Counted from the stretch's first letter, positions 47,617-57,253 are shown. The stretch is DNA of 64,000 nt from Gordonia asplenii (GCF_012933505.1 NZ_JABBNB010000010.1:62001-126000); one strand, 5' to 3'. Notes: generated by a model from the letters alone, not told the origin. Numbers and translations: made by a program.

Positions 47617-47648
47617 ACAAATGTATCGGGCACCACACGTGACATCTT

Positions 47649-47691
47649 CCTTACCGAGGAGTAAGGTCTGTTCTTACTAGGGAGTAAGAAC
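47649..47691 (+). promoter_or_regulatory. Tandem palindromic operators upstream of the acyl-CoA dehydrogenase pair
   Basis: CCTTACCGAGGAGTAAGG (47649-47666) and GTTCTTACTAGGGAGTAAG plus AAC (47670-47691) share the core TTAC-n6-GTAA, with perfect arms of six and nine bases. They lie ~65-110 bases before the dehydrogenase start, the spacing of TetR-type repressor sites that control lipid-degradation genes. The regulator is not adjacent. Confidence 0.7.
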
Positions 47692-47756
47692 TCCGTGGGA
47701 CTGGCCGAAAGGCCAGCTCAACCATCATCCACCTCGACGAGAAGCAGTTGGTGACA

Positions 47757-49127
47757 ATGACAACTTCCACCGAGCCCCGGGACACCTCGGCAGTCGGCCG
47801 CAATCCCCGCAAGCGCTCAGCGATCGGCACCGCGATGCGCGTCCTGACCAGCGTGACCGGCTCCGAATTCGCCGAGAAGTACAAGCTGCGCGAGCCCATC
47901 AACCGCATCGCCTACGAAGGCACCAAGACCGGTTTTCAGACTCTCGGCGCGGCCAATCGCGCGTTCAAAGCGGCCCAGGGCGGCGACGGCAAGGCCAAGC
48001 GGCTGGCCACCACCCCCAAGGACTACTTCAACCTGACCCCCGACGACGAGCAGCAGATGATCGCTGACACCGTCAAGGAGTTCAGCACCGAGATCCTGCG
48101 TCCGGCCGCCTACGACGCCGACACGGCGGCCCAGGCCCCGGCCGACATCCTGGAGCGCTCCGCCGAGCTCGGCATCACCATGATCAACGTCCCCGAAGAG
48201 TTCGACGGCGCGGCCAGCGAACGCGGCGTCGTGACCAACGCGCTCGTCGCCGAGGCGATGGCCTACGGCGACATGGGTCTCGCCCTGCCGCTACTCGCCC
48301 CGAGCGGCGTCGCCACCACTTTGACCAACTTCGGCAGCGACGAGCAGCAGCGCACCTACCTTCCCGACTTCGCCGGCGAGAACGTGCCGCAGTCGGCCGT
48401 CGTCATCGCCGAACCCCGGGCACTGTTCGACGCATTCAACCTGTCCACCAAGGCAACTCGCGTGCCGAGCGGCTACCGCCTCAACGGTGTGAAGTCATTC
48501 GTGCCCGCTGCCGGGTCATCGGAGCTGTTCATCGTCGGCGCCCAGCTCGACGGTCGGCCCGCGCTGTTCATCGTCGAATCCGACACCACCGGACTGATCG
48601 TCGAAGCCGATCCGGGCATGGGCGTACGCGCCGCGGGCATGGGTCGCCTGCTGCTGCAGGACGTGGCAGTGCCGACGAGCGCTCTGCTCGGCGGCGCCGA
48701 GGGTGATACCGCTGCGGCCGCCTACCGCGACGTCGTGCGGCTCTCGCGCCTGGGTTGGTCGGCCCTTGCGATGGGCACCGCCCGCGCAGTCCTCGACTAC
48801 GTGATCCCCTACGTCAACGAGCGGGAGGCATTCGGCGAGCCGATCTCCAACCGCCAGGCCGTCGCCTTCATGGTCGCCAACATCGCCACCGAGGTCGACT
48901 CGATCCGGCTCGTCACGCTGCGCGGCGCGGCGCGCGCCGAGCAGGGACTGTCGTTCGCGCGCGAAGCGGCGCTGGCCCGCAAGCTGACCATCGACAAGGG
49001 CCTGCAGATCGGCCTCGACGGCGTGCAGTTGCTCGGCGGCCACGGCTTCACCAAGGAGCACCCGGTCGAGCGCTGGTACCGCGATCTGCGCGGCGCAGGC
49101 ATCGGCGAAGGCATCGTGGTCCTCTAA
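47757..49127 (+). CDS. Acyl-CoA dehydrogenase (first of a pair)
   Basis: ATG 47757 is chosen (TTG and GTG codons precede it). The 456-residue protein has an unusual N-terminal extension of ~90 residues before the dehydrogenase fold begins (FNLTPDDEQQMIADTVKEFS). The FAD/substrate region includes INVPEEFDGAASERG, and the C-terminal helical domain has VNEREAFGEPISNRQAVAFM and LLGGHGFTKEHPVERWYRDL. The ending LRGAGIGEGIVVL stands where most family members have the EGT motif. Together with the next gene it may form a heteromeric enzyme, as known for sterol-degradation dehydrogenases. Confidence 0.9.
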   Translation: MTTSTEPRDTSAVGRNPRKRSAIGTAMRVLTSVTGSEFAEKYKLREPINRIAYEGTKTGFQTLGAANRAFKAAQGGDGKAKRLATTPKDYFNLTPDDEQQMIADTVKEFSTEILRPAAYDADTAAQAPADILERSAELGITMINVPEEFDGAASERGVVTNALVAEAMAYGDMGLALPLLAPSGVATTLTNFGSDEQQRTYLPDFAGENVPQSAVVIAEPRALFDAFNLSTKATRVPSGYRLNGVKSFVPAAGSSELFIVGAQLDGRPALFIVESDTTGLIVEADPGMGVRAAGMGRLLLQDVAVPTSALLGGAEGDTAAAAYRDVVRLSRLGWSALAMGTARAVLDYVIPYVNEREAFGEPISNRQAVAFMVANIATEVDSIRLVTLRGAARAEQGLSFAREAALARKLTIDKGLQIGLDGVQLLGGHGFTKEHPVERWYRDLRGAGIGEGIVVL

Positions 49128-49157
49128 GGACGCGAAAGTACTTGGGAGACAATAACA

Positions 49158-50381
49158 ATGGCAATCAATCTCGAACTGCCCCGCAAACTCGACACCACCA
49201 TCGACCAGGCTCACCAGGCCGCGGCGCAGATCTTCCGGCCCATCTCGCGCAAATACGATCTGCGTGAGCACGACTATCCGATCGAACTCGACACCCTCGC
49301 CAGCCTGTACGACGGCCTGTCCGCCGCCGGCGCGGCCGGTGCGGGCGCCGACGGCGGGCGTGCCGCCGCGAAGAACAAGCCGGCCAAGCCCGACGGCGCC
49401 GTCGTCAACGGCGGCAACATGCAGTCGGTGCTCAACGCCCTGGAAACGTCGTGGGGCGACGTCGGGCTCATGCTCTGCATCCCCTACCAGGGCCTGGGCA
49501 ACGCGGCGATCGCCGCCGTCGCCACCGACGAGCAGCTGAAGAGTTTCGGCAAGGTGTGGGCCGCGATGGCCATCACCGAGCCCAGCTTCGGTTCCGACTC
49601 GGCCGCCGTGTCGACCACCGCCACCCTCGACGGCGACGACTACGTCATCAACGGCGAGAAGATCTTCGTCACCGCCGGTTCACGGGCCACCCACATCGTC
49701 GTATGGGCCACCGTCGACAAGAGCGCCGGTCGCGCCGCGATCAAGAGCTTCGTCGTACCGCGGGAACATCCGGGCGTCACCGTCGTCCGGCTCGAGCACA
49801 AACTCGGCATCCGTGTCTCGGACACCACCGTGCTGCGCTTCGAGGACTGCCGCATCCCCAAGGAGAACCTGCTCGGGTCGCCCGAGGTGGACACCAAGAA
49901 GGGGTTCGGCGGGGTCATGCAGACCTTCGACAACACCCGCCCCATGGTCGCCGGCATGGCCGTCGGCGTCGGACGTGCCGCGCTCGAAGAGTTGCGCCGC
50001 ATCCTCGAAGAGGCGGGCGTCGAGATCGACTACGACCGTCCGGCGGCCGATCAGCATGCCGCGGCCGCCGAGTTCATCCGCCTCGAAAGCGACTGGGAGG
50101 CGTCGTATCTGCATACGATGCGGGCCGCCTGGATGGCCGACAACAAGCAGCCCAACTCCGCCGAGGCGTCGATGTCGAAGGCCAAGGCCGGTCGCACCGT
50201 CACCGACATCACCAACAAGACCGTCGAGCTGGCGGGCACGCTCGGTTACTCCGAGCGCCTGCTGCTGGAGAAGTGGGCCCGCGACTCGAAGATCCTCGAC
50301 ATCTTCGAAGGCACCCAGCAGATCCAGAACCTGGTGATCGCACGTCGCGTGCTGAACAAGAGCAGCGCCGAACTGAAGTAG
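49158..50381 (+). CDS. Acyl-CoA dehydrogenase (second of a pair)
   Basis: The 407-residue protein begins 30 bases after the first, with GGGAG upstream, and is certainly co-transcribed. Core motifs are AITEPSFGSDSAA (flavin loop), DDYVINGEKIFVTAGSRATH, and the C-terminal IFEGTQQIQNLVIARR that holds the catalytic Glu of many family members. An Ala/Gly/Lys-rich loop near residues 55-80 is unusual. The substrate cannot be read from sequence; the paired operators suggest control by fatty-acid or CoA-ester levels. Confidence 0.92.
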   Translation: MAINLELPRKLDTTIDQAHQAAAQIFRPISRKYDLREHDYPIELDTLASLYDGLSAAGAAGAGADGGRAAAKNKPAKPDGAVVNGGNMQSVLNALETSWGDVGLMLCIPYQGLGNAAIAAVATDEQLKSFGKVWAAMAITEPSFGSDSAAVSTTATLDGDDYVINGEKIFVTAGSRATHIVVWATVDKSAGRAAIKSFVVPREHPGVTVVRLEHKLGIRVSDTTVLRFEDCRIPKENLLGSPEVDTKKGFGGVMQTFDNTRPMVAGMAVGVGRAALEELRRILEEAGVEIDYDRPAADQHAAAAEFIRLESDWEASYLHTMRAAWMADNKQPNSAEASMSKAKAGRTVTDITNKTVELAGTLGYSERLLLEKWARDSKILDIFEGTQQIQNLVIARRVLNKSSAELK

Positions 50382-50490
50382 CCATCACTCTCCACGAGCC
50401 CCGTCGGCGTCGAACCGGCGGGGCCGTCGTGCTGCACAAACCCGACTGGCAAGTATCAAAAACCGCATACATGCTGGTAATCGACCGCGT

Positions 50491-51927
50491 ATGTTCCTCG
50501 CTATGGGTCATCTGTCCAGCGTCAGTCGTTTCCTCAGCCGGTTGACGCGGGGTACCGTCGCCGTCGCGGTCACCACCACCGTGGCAGCGGCCACGCTCAC
50601 CGCCACCACCGGCGTCGCATCAGCCGAGCCCGCACCCCCACGCGACTCCTTCTACGACGCCCCGGCGAACTTCGCCGCGGCCGCCGCCGGTCAGGTGCTG
50701 AAGAGCCGCCCGGTGAATGTCCGTGCGCTGCAACTGTTTCCAGTGCATGTGCAGGCGTGGCAGCTGTTGTACCGGACGGCCGATCAATACGGCAAACCTG
50801 ACGTCACCGTGACCACGCTGATGATCCCCGAGGGCGCGCGGTACAAACGCAAACTGCTGTCGTTCCAGGCGGCGACCGACTCGATCCTGCGAGTGTGCGG
50901 GCCGTCGTACAGCTTGACCCACGGGCTGCCGATCGACCTCTATTCCCGCACCGGGCCGATCACGCTGACCAACGGCGGCGCCGAGACGCTCCTGGCCGCG
51001 GCCGGCCTCACCAAGGGTTGGGCGGTCGCGATGCCCGACCACGGCGGCAGCCGAAACTCCTTCCTCACCCCTCATCAGCCCGGCTATGCGGTGCTCGACG
51101 GTATCCGTGCGGTGCAGAACTTCATGCCCTCGCAGCTGCCCAAGAAGACCCCGACCGCGCTGTGGGGCTACTCGGGCGGCGCGATCGCGAGCAGCTGGGC
51201 CGTCGAAGAGCAGCCCACGTATGCGCCGGAACTCAATATCAAGGGCGCCGCGTTCGGCGCTCCCGAGCGCGATTTGGGGGCGTCGCTCAAGTCGGTGAAC
51301 TTCACTCCGCTCGCCGGACTCATCCCCATCGCGCTGGGAGCGATCGGCAAGGACTCGCCGGCCTTCCATGCCCGCCTCAACCAGTTCCTGACGCCGCGGG
51401 GCCGCCAGATCGTCGCCGAGACCCGCAATCACTGCGTCGGGCAGAACGTCCTGTCCAACCTGTGGTTCGACTATCGCAATTACCTGACCCGGCCCGTCGA
51501 CGTCGTGCTGAACGATCCGATCATCAAGAAGGCGATCGCCGAGCGCGGCATCACCGGCCGGGCTCCGACGGTGCCGACCTACATCTACAACGGCATCAGC
51601 GAGGAGGTCGCGCCGATCGCGGGCACCGACCGTCTGGTGCGCAGTTACTGCCGCGGTGGGGCCGCGGTGACGTTCCACCGCGAGCAGCTCCCGCCCAATC
51701 CCATTCCGCAGATCTCCTCGACACACGGGATCGTCTTGATGACCGGAGCCAGCGCGGCATTCGACTGGATCAACACGCGACTGACGCCCGGAGCCCCGAC
51801 GCCGAGCGGCTGCCAGATCACCACCCTACCCAGTTCGCTGCTCACCGAGCAGTCGTTGCAGGGGCTCGGACCGATCGTCGCGGGCTCCTTGTCGGCGATG
51901 CTGGGGCTGCCGGTCGGCGCTCGTTGA
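50491..51927 (+). CDS. Secreted lipase, LIP family
   Basis: This 478-residue protein has a twin-start (ATG 50491 or 50503) and a long signal peptide ending TGVASA-EP. The mature enzyme resembles the secretory lipases of pfam03583: WQLLYRTADQYGKPDVTVTT, FQAATDSILRVCGPS, the nucleophile elbow ALWGYSGGAIASSW and the His-containing ISSTHGIVLM. Four cysteines may form disulfides. Such lipases act on triacylglycerols or mycolate-type esters. Confidence 0.87.
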   Translation: MFLAMGHLSSVSRFLSRLTRGTVAVAVTTTVAAATLTATTGVASAEPAPPRDSFYDAPANFAAAAAGQVLKSRPVNVRALQLFPVHVQAWQLLYRTADQYGKPDVTVTTLMIPEGARYKRKLLSFQAATDSILRVCGPSYSLTHGLPIDLYSRTGPITLTNGGAETLLAAAGLTKGWAVAMPDHGGSRNSFLTPHQPGYAVLDGIRAVQNFMPSQLPKKTPTALWGYSGGAIASSWAVEEQPTYAPELNIKGAAFGAPERDLGASLKSVNFTPLAGLIPIALGAIGKDSPAFHARLNQFLTPRGRQIVAETRNHCVGQNVLSNLWFDYRNYLTRPVDVVLNDPIIKKAIAERGITGRAPTVPTYIYNGISEEVAPIAGTDRLVRSYCRGGAAVTFHREQLPPNPIPQISSTHGIVLMTGASAAFDWINTRLTPGAPTPSGCQITTLPSSLLTEQSLQGLGPIVAGSLSAMLGLPVGAR

Positions 51928-52523
<596 letters not shown>

Positions 52524-52547
52524 GGGTCTCGCCACATCGAGCCTCTC

Positions 52548-52578
52548 AGGCCCCGACATCCATCGGATGTCGGGGCCT
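52548..52578 (+). terminator. Intrinsic terminator of the Rpf-like gene
   Basis: AGGCCCCGACATCC and GGATGTCGGGGCCT form a perfect 14-bp stem with a three-base loop, 25 bases after the stop. Confidence 0.8.
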
Positions 52579-52624
52579 GGCGCATTCTGTCGGGATTCGG
52601 TGACGCCCGGCCTAGTCTGGGTTG

Positions 52625-53365
52625 ATGGCCCATCACCTGTCCGAGTTGGTGCACAGCGGACGCTTCCCGCTGTTCCTCTTGTTCGTGGCCTTTCTGACGA
52701 CGTTCGTCGTCACTCGGGTGATCACCCGCATGATCCGCGCCGGGCGCGGACCGTTCCGCAACAACGTGCATGGCGGCGTCCACATCCATCACGCGGTGCC
52801 GGGCATCATCCTGATGGCTTTCGGAGGCATCATGTCGGTCGCGGGCGACGGGGCGTCGCCCATCGGTGAGATCGCCGCCGTCGCGGTGGGAGTCGGCACC
52901 TCGCTGGTCCTCGACGAGTTCGCGCTGATCCTGCATCTGCGCGACGTCTACTGGACCCGAGAGGGACAACTGTCGGTCCAGGTGGTGACGCTCACGTTCG
53001 CGATCCTCGGGCTGATGCTGCTCGGCTACATGCCCTTCGACGACGACGCCGGCTGGTTGCCCGCCCACATGGTGTTCACCGTCGACATGCCGCTGCGGAT
53101 CGCCGCGGTCGTCGTATGCGTGTCGAAGGGCAAGTACTCGACGTCGATCCTCGGCGCACTGCTGCCTTTGGTCGCCCTGATCGGTGCCGTTCGCCTGGCC
53201 CGGCCGTCATCGCGGTGGGCGCGGCATTTCTACAGCCCCGCGAAGGTCGAGCGGGCACAGCGTCGAGCAACGACATTCGACGCCCGGTTCGGCCGATGGG
53301 GTCTGTCGCTGGAAGATCTCGTCGCGGGCCAGCCGAGCGACTCCCCCGCTGAGCAGGCCGCATAG
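52625..53365 (+). CDS. Conserved integral membrane protein of unknown function
   Basis: ATG 52625 gives 246 residues with about six membrane helices. A cluster HGGVHIHHAVPGIILMAFGG near residue 47 and VLDEFALILHLRDVYW later are the most distinctive segments; His and Asp residues at helix ends suggest metal or proton handling. It ends with a polar tail. No family name is offered. Confidence 0.75.
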   Translation: MAHHLSELVHSGRFPLFLLFVAFLTTFVVTRVITRMIRAGRGPFRNNVHGGVHIHHAVPGIILMAFGGIMSVAGDGASPIGEIAAVAVGVGTSLVLDEFALILHLRDVYWTREGQLSVQVVTLTFAILGLMLLGYMPFDDDAGWLPAHMVFTVDMPLRIAAVVVCVSKGKYSTSILGALLPLVALIGAVRLARPSSRWARHFYSPAKVERAQRRATTFDARFGRWGLSLEDLVAGQPSDSPAEQAA

Positions 53366-53455
53366 GCCAGCAACGATCCGCCACGCGCCACACAGAACGG
53401 CATGCTAGGTTATGAATTCTTAATCAAAGCTTTGCCAATCGAGAGGACTTCGCGG

Positions 53456-54100
53456 ATGAAGGCCACACACTTTGCCTCGGCAGTACTGGCGACTGCCCTG
53501 GTGGCCGTTGCCCCGGTCGCGGTCGCGCAGGCCGCGCCGTCGACGCCGGTTCGGTCGGGTATGGACATCCGCATTCCTCAATCCATCATCACCGACGCCA
53601 AGTGCACCCTGGGCGCCGTCGTATCTCCGACCCGCGCCTACACCGCCGCCCACTGCGGCGCCACGGGCAAGCCCGTTTATAACCCCGACGGCGCGCGCAT
53701 CGGCACCATCACCTCCAACCTCGGCACCTCCCGCCATCTCGACGTCGCCGTGATCACCCTCGTTCCGGGAACCAGCGCGCGCGTGGATGCCGTCGACTTC
53801 TCCGGCCACCTCGTCAAGGGCCAGTCGGTCTCCAAGTACGGCGTCACCACCGGGCTCACTCGCGGCACCGTCCTCGATCCGACTCCGGAACTCCTCGACG
53901 CACACGGCTTCTCATTCGCTCCGCCGTTCCTGACGCTGCAGGAGACCTACAGCATCAGCACCACGCTGCGCTCCAGCGAAGGCGACAGCGGCGGCGGTGT
54001 CCGCAACTCGTCGGGATCGGTCATCGGCATTCTCTCCGCCGGAACCGGCAAGATGACCACCTTCGCCCCGCTGTCCCGGGTTCCGGGGTATCTGCGGTAG
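53456..54100 (+). CDS. Secreted trypsin-like serine protease (S1 family)
   Basis: ATG 53456 with a GAGAGG upstream gives 214 residues. The signal peptide ends at AVAQA-AP. The triad is visible: His in YTAAHCG, Asp in LDVAVITL, and Ser in EGDSGGGVRN. The length is close to that of the smallest chymotrypsin-fold proteases. Likely a secreted housekeeping or nutrient protease. Confidence 0.87.
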   Translation: MKATHFASAVLATALVAVAPVAVAQAAPSTPVRSGMDIRIPQSIITDAKCTLGAVVSPTRAYTAAHCGATGKPVYNPDGARIGTITSNLGTSRHLDVAVITLVPGTSARVDAVDFSGHLVKGQSVSKYGVTTGLTRGTVLDPTPELLDAHGFSFAPPFLTLQETYSISTTLRSSEGDSGGGVRNSSGSVIGILSAGTGKMTTFAPLSRVPGYLR

Positions 54101-54109
54101 GTGTAACCA

Positions 54110-54560
54110 CCCCGCTCCCCGAGTACCGCCACCCCGCTCCCCGAGTACCGAAGCGAGGCACGAGCTTCGGTGTAACGAGCCTCGACACCGCTTCGCTGGT
54201 GGACGCGATAATGCAAGATGCCATGTCCAGTCAAACCTCTGAACTGCGGAGACATGGCATCTTCCTTACAGGGGTCGGCAAGCCGAACAACCCAACACGA
54301 CCCAGGAGCCACGACACCCAAGCACCGCCACCCCGCTCCCCGAGTACCGAAGCGAGACACGACCTTCCGCGCAACAACCCGCTCCCCGAGTGCCGAAGCG
54401 AGGAACGAGCTTCGGTGTAACGAGGGGTCGGCAAGCCGAACAACCCAACACGACCCAGGAGCCACGACACCCGCTCCCAGCCCCCGCTCCCCGAGTGCCG
54501 AAGCGAGGCACGAGCTTCGGTGTAACGAGGGGTCGGCGAGCCGAAGAACCCAACTCGACA
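54110..54560. repeat. Cluster of dispersed palindromic repeats (downstream of protease)
   Basis: At least four full or partial units read CTCCCCGAGTGCCGAAGCGA followed by GGCACGAGCTTCGGTGTAAC and GAG (full copies near 54134, 54383 and 54488, decayed copies near 54113 and 54333). Each has CCGAAGC/GCTTCGG arms. Between them, GGGGTCGGCAAGCCGAACAA recurs with another small hairpin. A separate perfect hairpin AAGATGCCATGTC (54215-54227) with GACATGGCATCTT (54251-54263) lies inside the cluster. The same element occurs once in inverted form near 27180. Confidence 0.85.
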
Positions 54561-54679
54561 CAACCCGAAATATGCTGCGCGCCTGCAGCTTTCGCCATCA
54601 CAACTGAGCACTGAGCGCTGGGACCTGCCTGCGACTCGTAACCTCGCACATCCGGAACACCCGGCCGACAAACGACAGC

Positions 54680-55582
54680 TCAGCCGATCAACTCCCGATG
54701 TCCCGCAAACATCGGCGCGGTGTGCGTATCGAATCGCGTCGTCGTGTTGCCGACCAATCGAGCAACGGCATCCCCGATCGCATCCGTGTCGGCGGCGCGT
54801 CCAGGCACGATCGTCCCGCTTTCGTCGACGGCGATGTAGCCGCGCTCGAACAGGGCGTCACACCCGAGTACACAGGCCAGTATCGCGACGGCGCTGAAGT
54901 TCCGGCGCTCTTGGTCGGTGCACTTCGACCGTGGCTTGATATGCGCGGCCACCAACATCGACATCGGCAGTATCCGACCGCACAGAGCGCACGCTGCCTG
55001 CGAACGCCCGTCCGCGAGGAACGCGCGGAGTGCTGCCTGCTCAATTCGCGTCGATCCCACCGACGCGGCGTCGGTGAATCCAGCACCGTAGATCGTCTCG
55101 GCGTCGCTGCCGACGAGTTCGATGTCGGTGGACACGGTATCGGCGATCACCGCGTCGAGCTCTGCCAGAAGTGTGTGGCCTTGTGCCTCGGTCAGCGCCG
55201 ACAGGTACTTCTGCTGCGGGAGCCCCCGCTCGTCGAGCGGGCCAGGAGACCCGTGCGGGAGCAGCTCGGCGATCCGCGACCGATCGATCTCAAGCCCTGT
55301 CACCAGCGGCTTTACGGTGACAAGCCAGCCGGTGTCGGAATCCTCGTCACGCTTCTTCGGGTACCCCTCCGGTCGGGGTGCGGTCTGCCACTGCGTCAAC
55401 GCTGTGCTGACGGCACGCAGAAACGGCCCCTGGTAGTGGAATACGACGTCGCCCGGCTGGATGTCTTTGATCAGTGCCCGATCCGTTGGGATTCGACCAT
55501 CGAACCACGGACAGGTCCACAGCGACCCCTGCTGGATCGCTATCGGATGATTCTTGCCCTGACTCGCCCACCAAAACGCCAT
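54680..55582 (-). CDS. EVE-like/HNH endonuclease, possible modified-DNA restriction enzyme
   Basis: This 300-residue protein begins MAFWWASQGKNHPIAIQQGS, then WTCPWFDG and IKDIQPGDVVFHYQGPFLRA (to ~residue 58), which resembles EVE/PUA-type modified-base-reading domains. The C-terminal HNH region has a Cys pair (CALC, residues 198-201), the AHIKPRSKC block (213-221), RRNFSAV (Asn228) and CDALFERGYI (241-250). In the usual HNH signature the last position is His; here it is Asp (D242). EVE-HNH enzymes cut DNA with 5-methyl- or hydroxymethylcytosine. Function is inferred from this combination. Confidence 0.75.
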   Translation of the reverse strand: MAFWWASQGKNHPIAIQQGSLWTCPWFDGRIPTDRALIKDIQPGDVVFHYQGPFLRAVSTALTQWQTAPRPEGYPKKRDEDSDTGWLVTVKPLVTGLEIDRSRIAELLPHGSPGPLDERGLPQQKYLSALTEAQGHTLLAELDAVIADTVSTDIELVGSDAETIYGAGFTDAASVGSTRIEQAALRAFLADGRSQAACALCGRILPMSMLVAAHIKPRSKCTDQERRNFSAVAILACVLGCDALFERGYIAVDESGTIVPGRAADTDAIGDAVARLVGNTTTRFDTHTAPMFAGHRELIG

Positions 55583-55874
55583 TGTCTTCCGTTCTCCTTG
55601 ATCGATGCCGGCACGTGCCGGAAAGTTTCCGACGACACCCTGTCCAGCGATCTACTTCTCGCGTTCTACCCGCCACAATCCGGGGCGGGCTGTGCGGCGA
55701 TCGTAGCGGGCACTACCGACACATCGGATACTTCGGACAGTAGTGCCGTTGCGCGAGGCGATCGCGCAGACCAACCTTGCCGAACGTGCTCAAGGAGGAC
55801 GGAGTCGAGGTACGACATGGAGCACGTTGTGGCAGCTACCCAGTGTCTACTTGTCCAGGCTGGCAGTGTTGTCC
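55583..55874. other. Gene-free stretch between HNH gene and nucleotidyltransferase remnant
   Basis: No gene is visible. It probably holds the promoter of the HNH gene on the minus strand. Confidence 0.35.
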
Positions 55875-56087
55875 TCACCGATGTATGCGTTTACTCGCTC
55901 GATCAGCAGTTCCAGGCACCCTTTCCCCTCGCAGTGATTTCGGCGACGCGCTTTGAACCGCACGAATTCGAAACCACCGGTACCCGCGGGCAACCGATCC
56001 GAACACCGCCGACTTGCCGTAACCCCGCTCGATTGCCAACTCCTTCAGAACCGGCGACGCCGCATCTAGTAGAACCTCGGGATTCAC
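55875..56087 (-). pseudogene. Fragment of an MNT-type nucleotidyltransferase antitoxin
   Basis: The frame encodes MNPEVLLDAASPVLKELAIE then RGYGKSAVFGSVARGY, matching the start of MNT-domain proteins up to the GSxARG motif. The following Asp-rich active-site part is missing, and after it another frame encodes ARGKGCLELLIERVNAYIGE, which may be the original C-terminus. A frameshifted, internally deleted gene is the simplest reading. Confidence 0.5.
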
Positions 56088-56119
56088 ATTGTCCAGGCGC
56101 GGTGTTGCGGCGACACGGC

Positions 56120-56767
56120 TTATGAGTACTGGACGAACGAGATCGTGTTTCCGTCCGGGTCTCGGACATGGAAGTCAAGGCCACCCCAGACTTGGCGGGT
56201 CAGCCGCTGAACGAACTCAATGCCCCGAGCAGCCATTTCGTCGAACAGCGTCTTCACGTCGTCTACTTCGATCGTGGCGAGGATGAGGGAGTGCTCGCGA
56301 CCCGCGAGCTCGGCGAAGTTCGGACGGGCGACCAGCCGCAGGTGCAGGCAGGCGCCACCGCGGGAGACGGAGCCGTAGAAGGGTGGATTCCCGTGCAGGA
56401 AGTCTGTCATGAAACCAAGTCCCCCGAACCAATTCGCCGCAGCGGCAACATCACTAACAAACAGAATCGGCACGGCAGGCTTGAGCCGCGGCCCGCCACC
56501 TCCGACGGCGTCGGCGGTCGAGCGCCTGTGTGGCGACCGGTCGTGCTCGGCCGCAGCGCGAAGTTCCTCCCAGCCTGAGTACCCGGCCTCGGCAGCCACG
56601 ATCTCCTGGGCGAGCACCAGCGGCAGCGGCATCGCCAGTACCTCGACGTCCGTCAGCGTGCGGTAGCGCTCCAGCTGCCGCACCTTAGCGCCGACAGAGT
56701 AGTTCCGCTCCTTATGCCAGCGCCTGAGTTGCTTAGCTTGCTTGCGGTACGTCTCGATCGAGGACAT
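56120..56767 (-). CDS. VOC (glyoxalase/bleomycin-resistance) family protein with helical N-terminal extension
   Basis: The 215-residue protein has an N-terminal ~75 residues like the linker segment often found before ankyrin repeats (YRKQAKQLRRWHKERNYSVG, QEIVAAEAGYSGWEELRAAA), then a VOC domain from about residue 93: LKPAVPILFVSDVAAAANWF, GLGFMTDF, GACLHLRLVA and LDFHVRDPDGNTISFVQYS. A metal-binding His is present in LHLR and Glu/Asp in the last strand. It may sequester or detoxify a small molecule. Confidence 0.82.
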   Translation of the reverse strand: MSSIETYRKQAKQLRRWHKERNYSVGAKVRQLERYRTLTDVEVLAMPLPLVLAQEIVAAEAGYSGWEELRAAAEHDRSPHRRSTADAVGGGGPRLKPAVPILFVSDVAAAANWFGGLGFMTDFLHGNPPFYGSVSRGGACLHLRLVARPNFAELAGREHSLILATIEVDDVKTLFDEMAARGIEFVQRLTRQVWGGLDFHVRDPDGNTISFVQYS

Positions 56768-56879
56768 CGCTCACCCTTCTGCTGACAGATCAGTTCAGCG
56801 GGTGGGCATCGCCCTTTCGACCTTGATCGTCGATGCGTCCCGAAAGGCACAGACCAGTCTAGACGTCTCCTGGTCGGGC

Positions 56880-57145
56880 GCATCCCCACCATGGCACGTC
56901 ATTCGTCGCACAGGCCCACAAGATCCATACGACGTGCTCAACAAGCAACAATCGACGCAAGCGCGTTTAGTCACCCGCGGCGACTTGAGCTTCTACACCT
57001 ACCCCGGCACCCGCGAAACGCACCACGTCGTGATCTACCTCGGCGGTGATCACATCGTGTAGGCACCCCAGACCGGAGAAAACGTCCGCTGCGGCACCCG
57101 TCTGAGTTCAGCGACGAGATCACCATCGTCCGCCGCCTCGGCTGA
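56880..57145 (+). pseudogene. Remnant of an NlpC/P60 peptidoglycan hydrolase
   Basis: The frame encodes QARLVTRGDLSFYTYPGTRE then THHVVIYLGGDHIV, the last part of an NlpC/P60 domain with the catalytic His. A TAG stop at 57060-57062 interrupts it, and the same frame then continues APQTGENVR, which is the normal continuation in such enzymes. The 5' half of the domain with the catalytic Cys is absent. Confidence 0.6.
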
Positions 57146-57203
57146 GCGCGCCCCAACCTTTCAGTCGGAACCGTCGAATCAGCGCTCGGAGATGCGAAAA
57201 TGA

Positions 57204-57242
57204 CCCTGACCGATGCGCAAATTTTTGCGCTGGTCAGGGCCA
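57204..57242 (-). terminator. Terminator of tRNA-fMet
   Basis: CCCTGACC (57204-57211) pairs with GGTCAGGG (57232-57239), with an inner GCGCAAA/TTTGCGC stem. On the minus strand it is followed by TCATTTTCG. Confidence 0.78.
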
Positions 57243-57253
57243 CTTTCTCTTTG

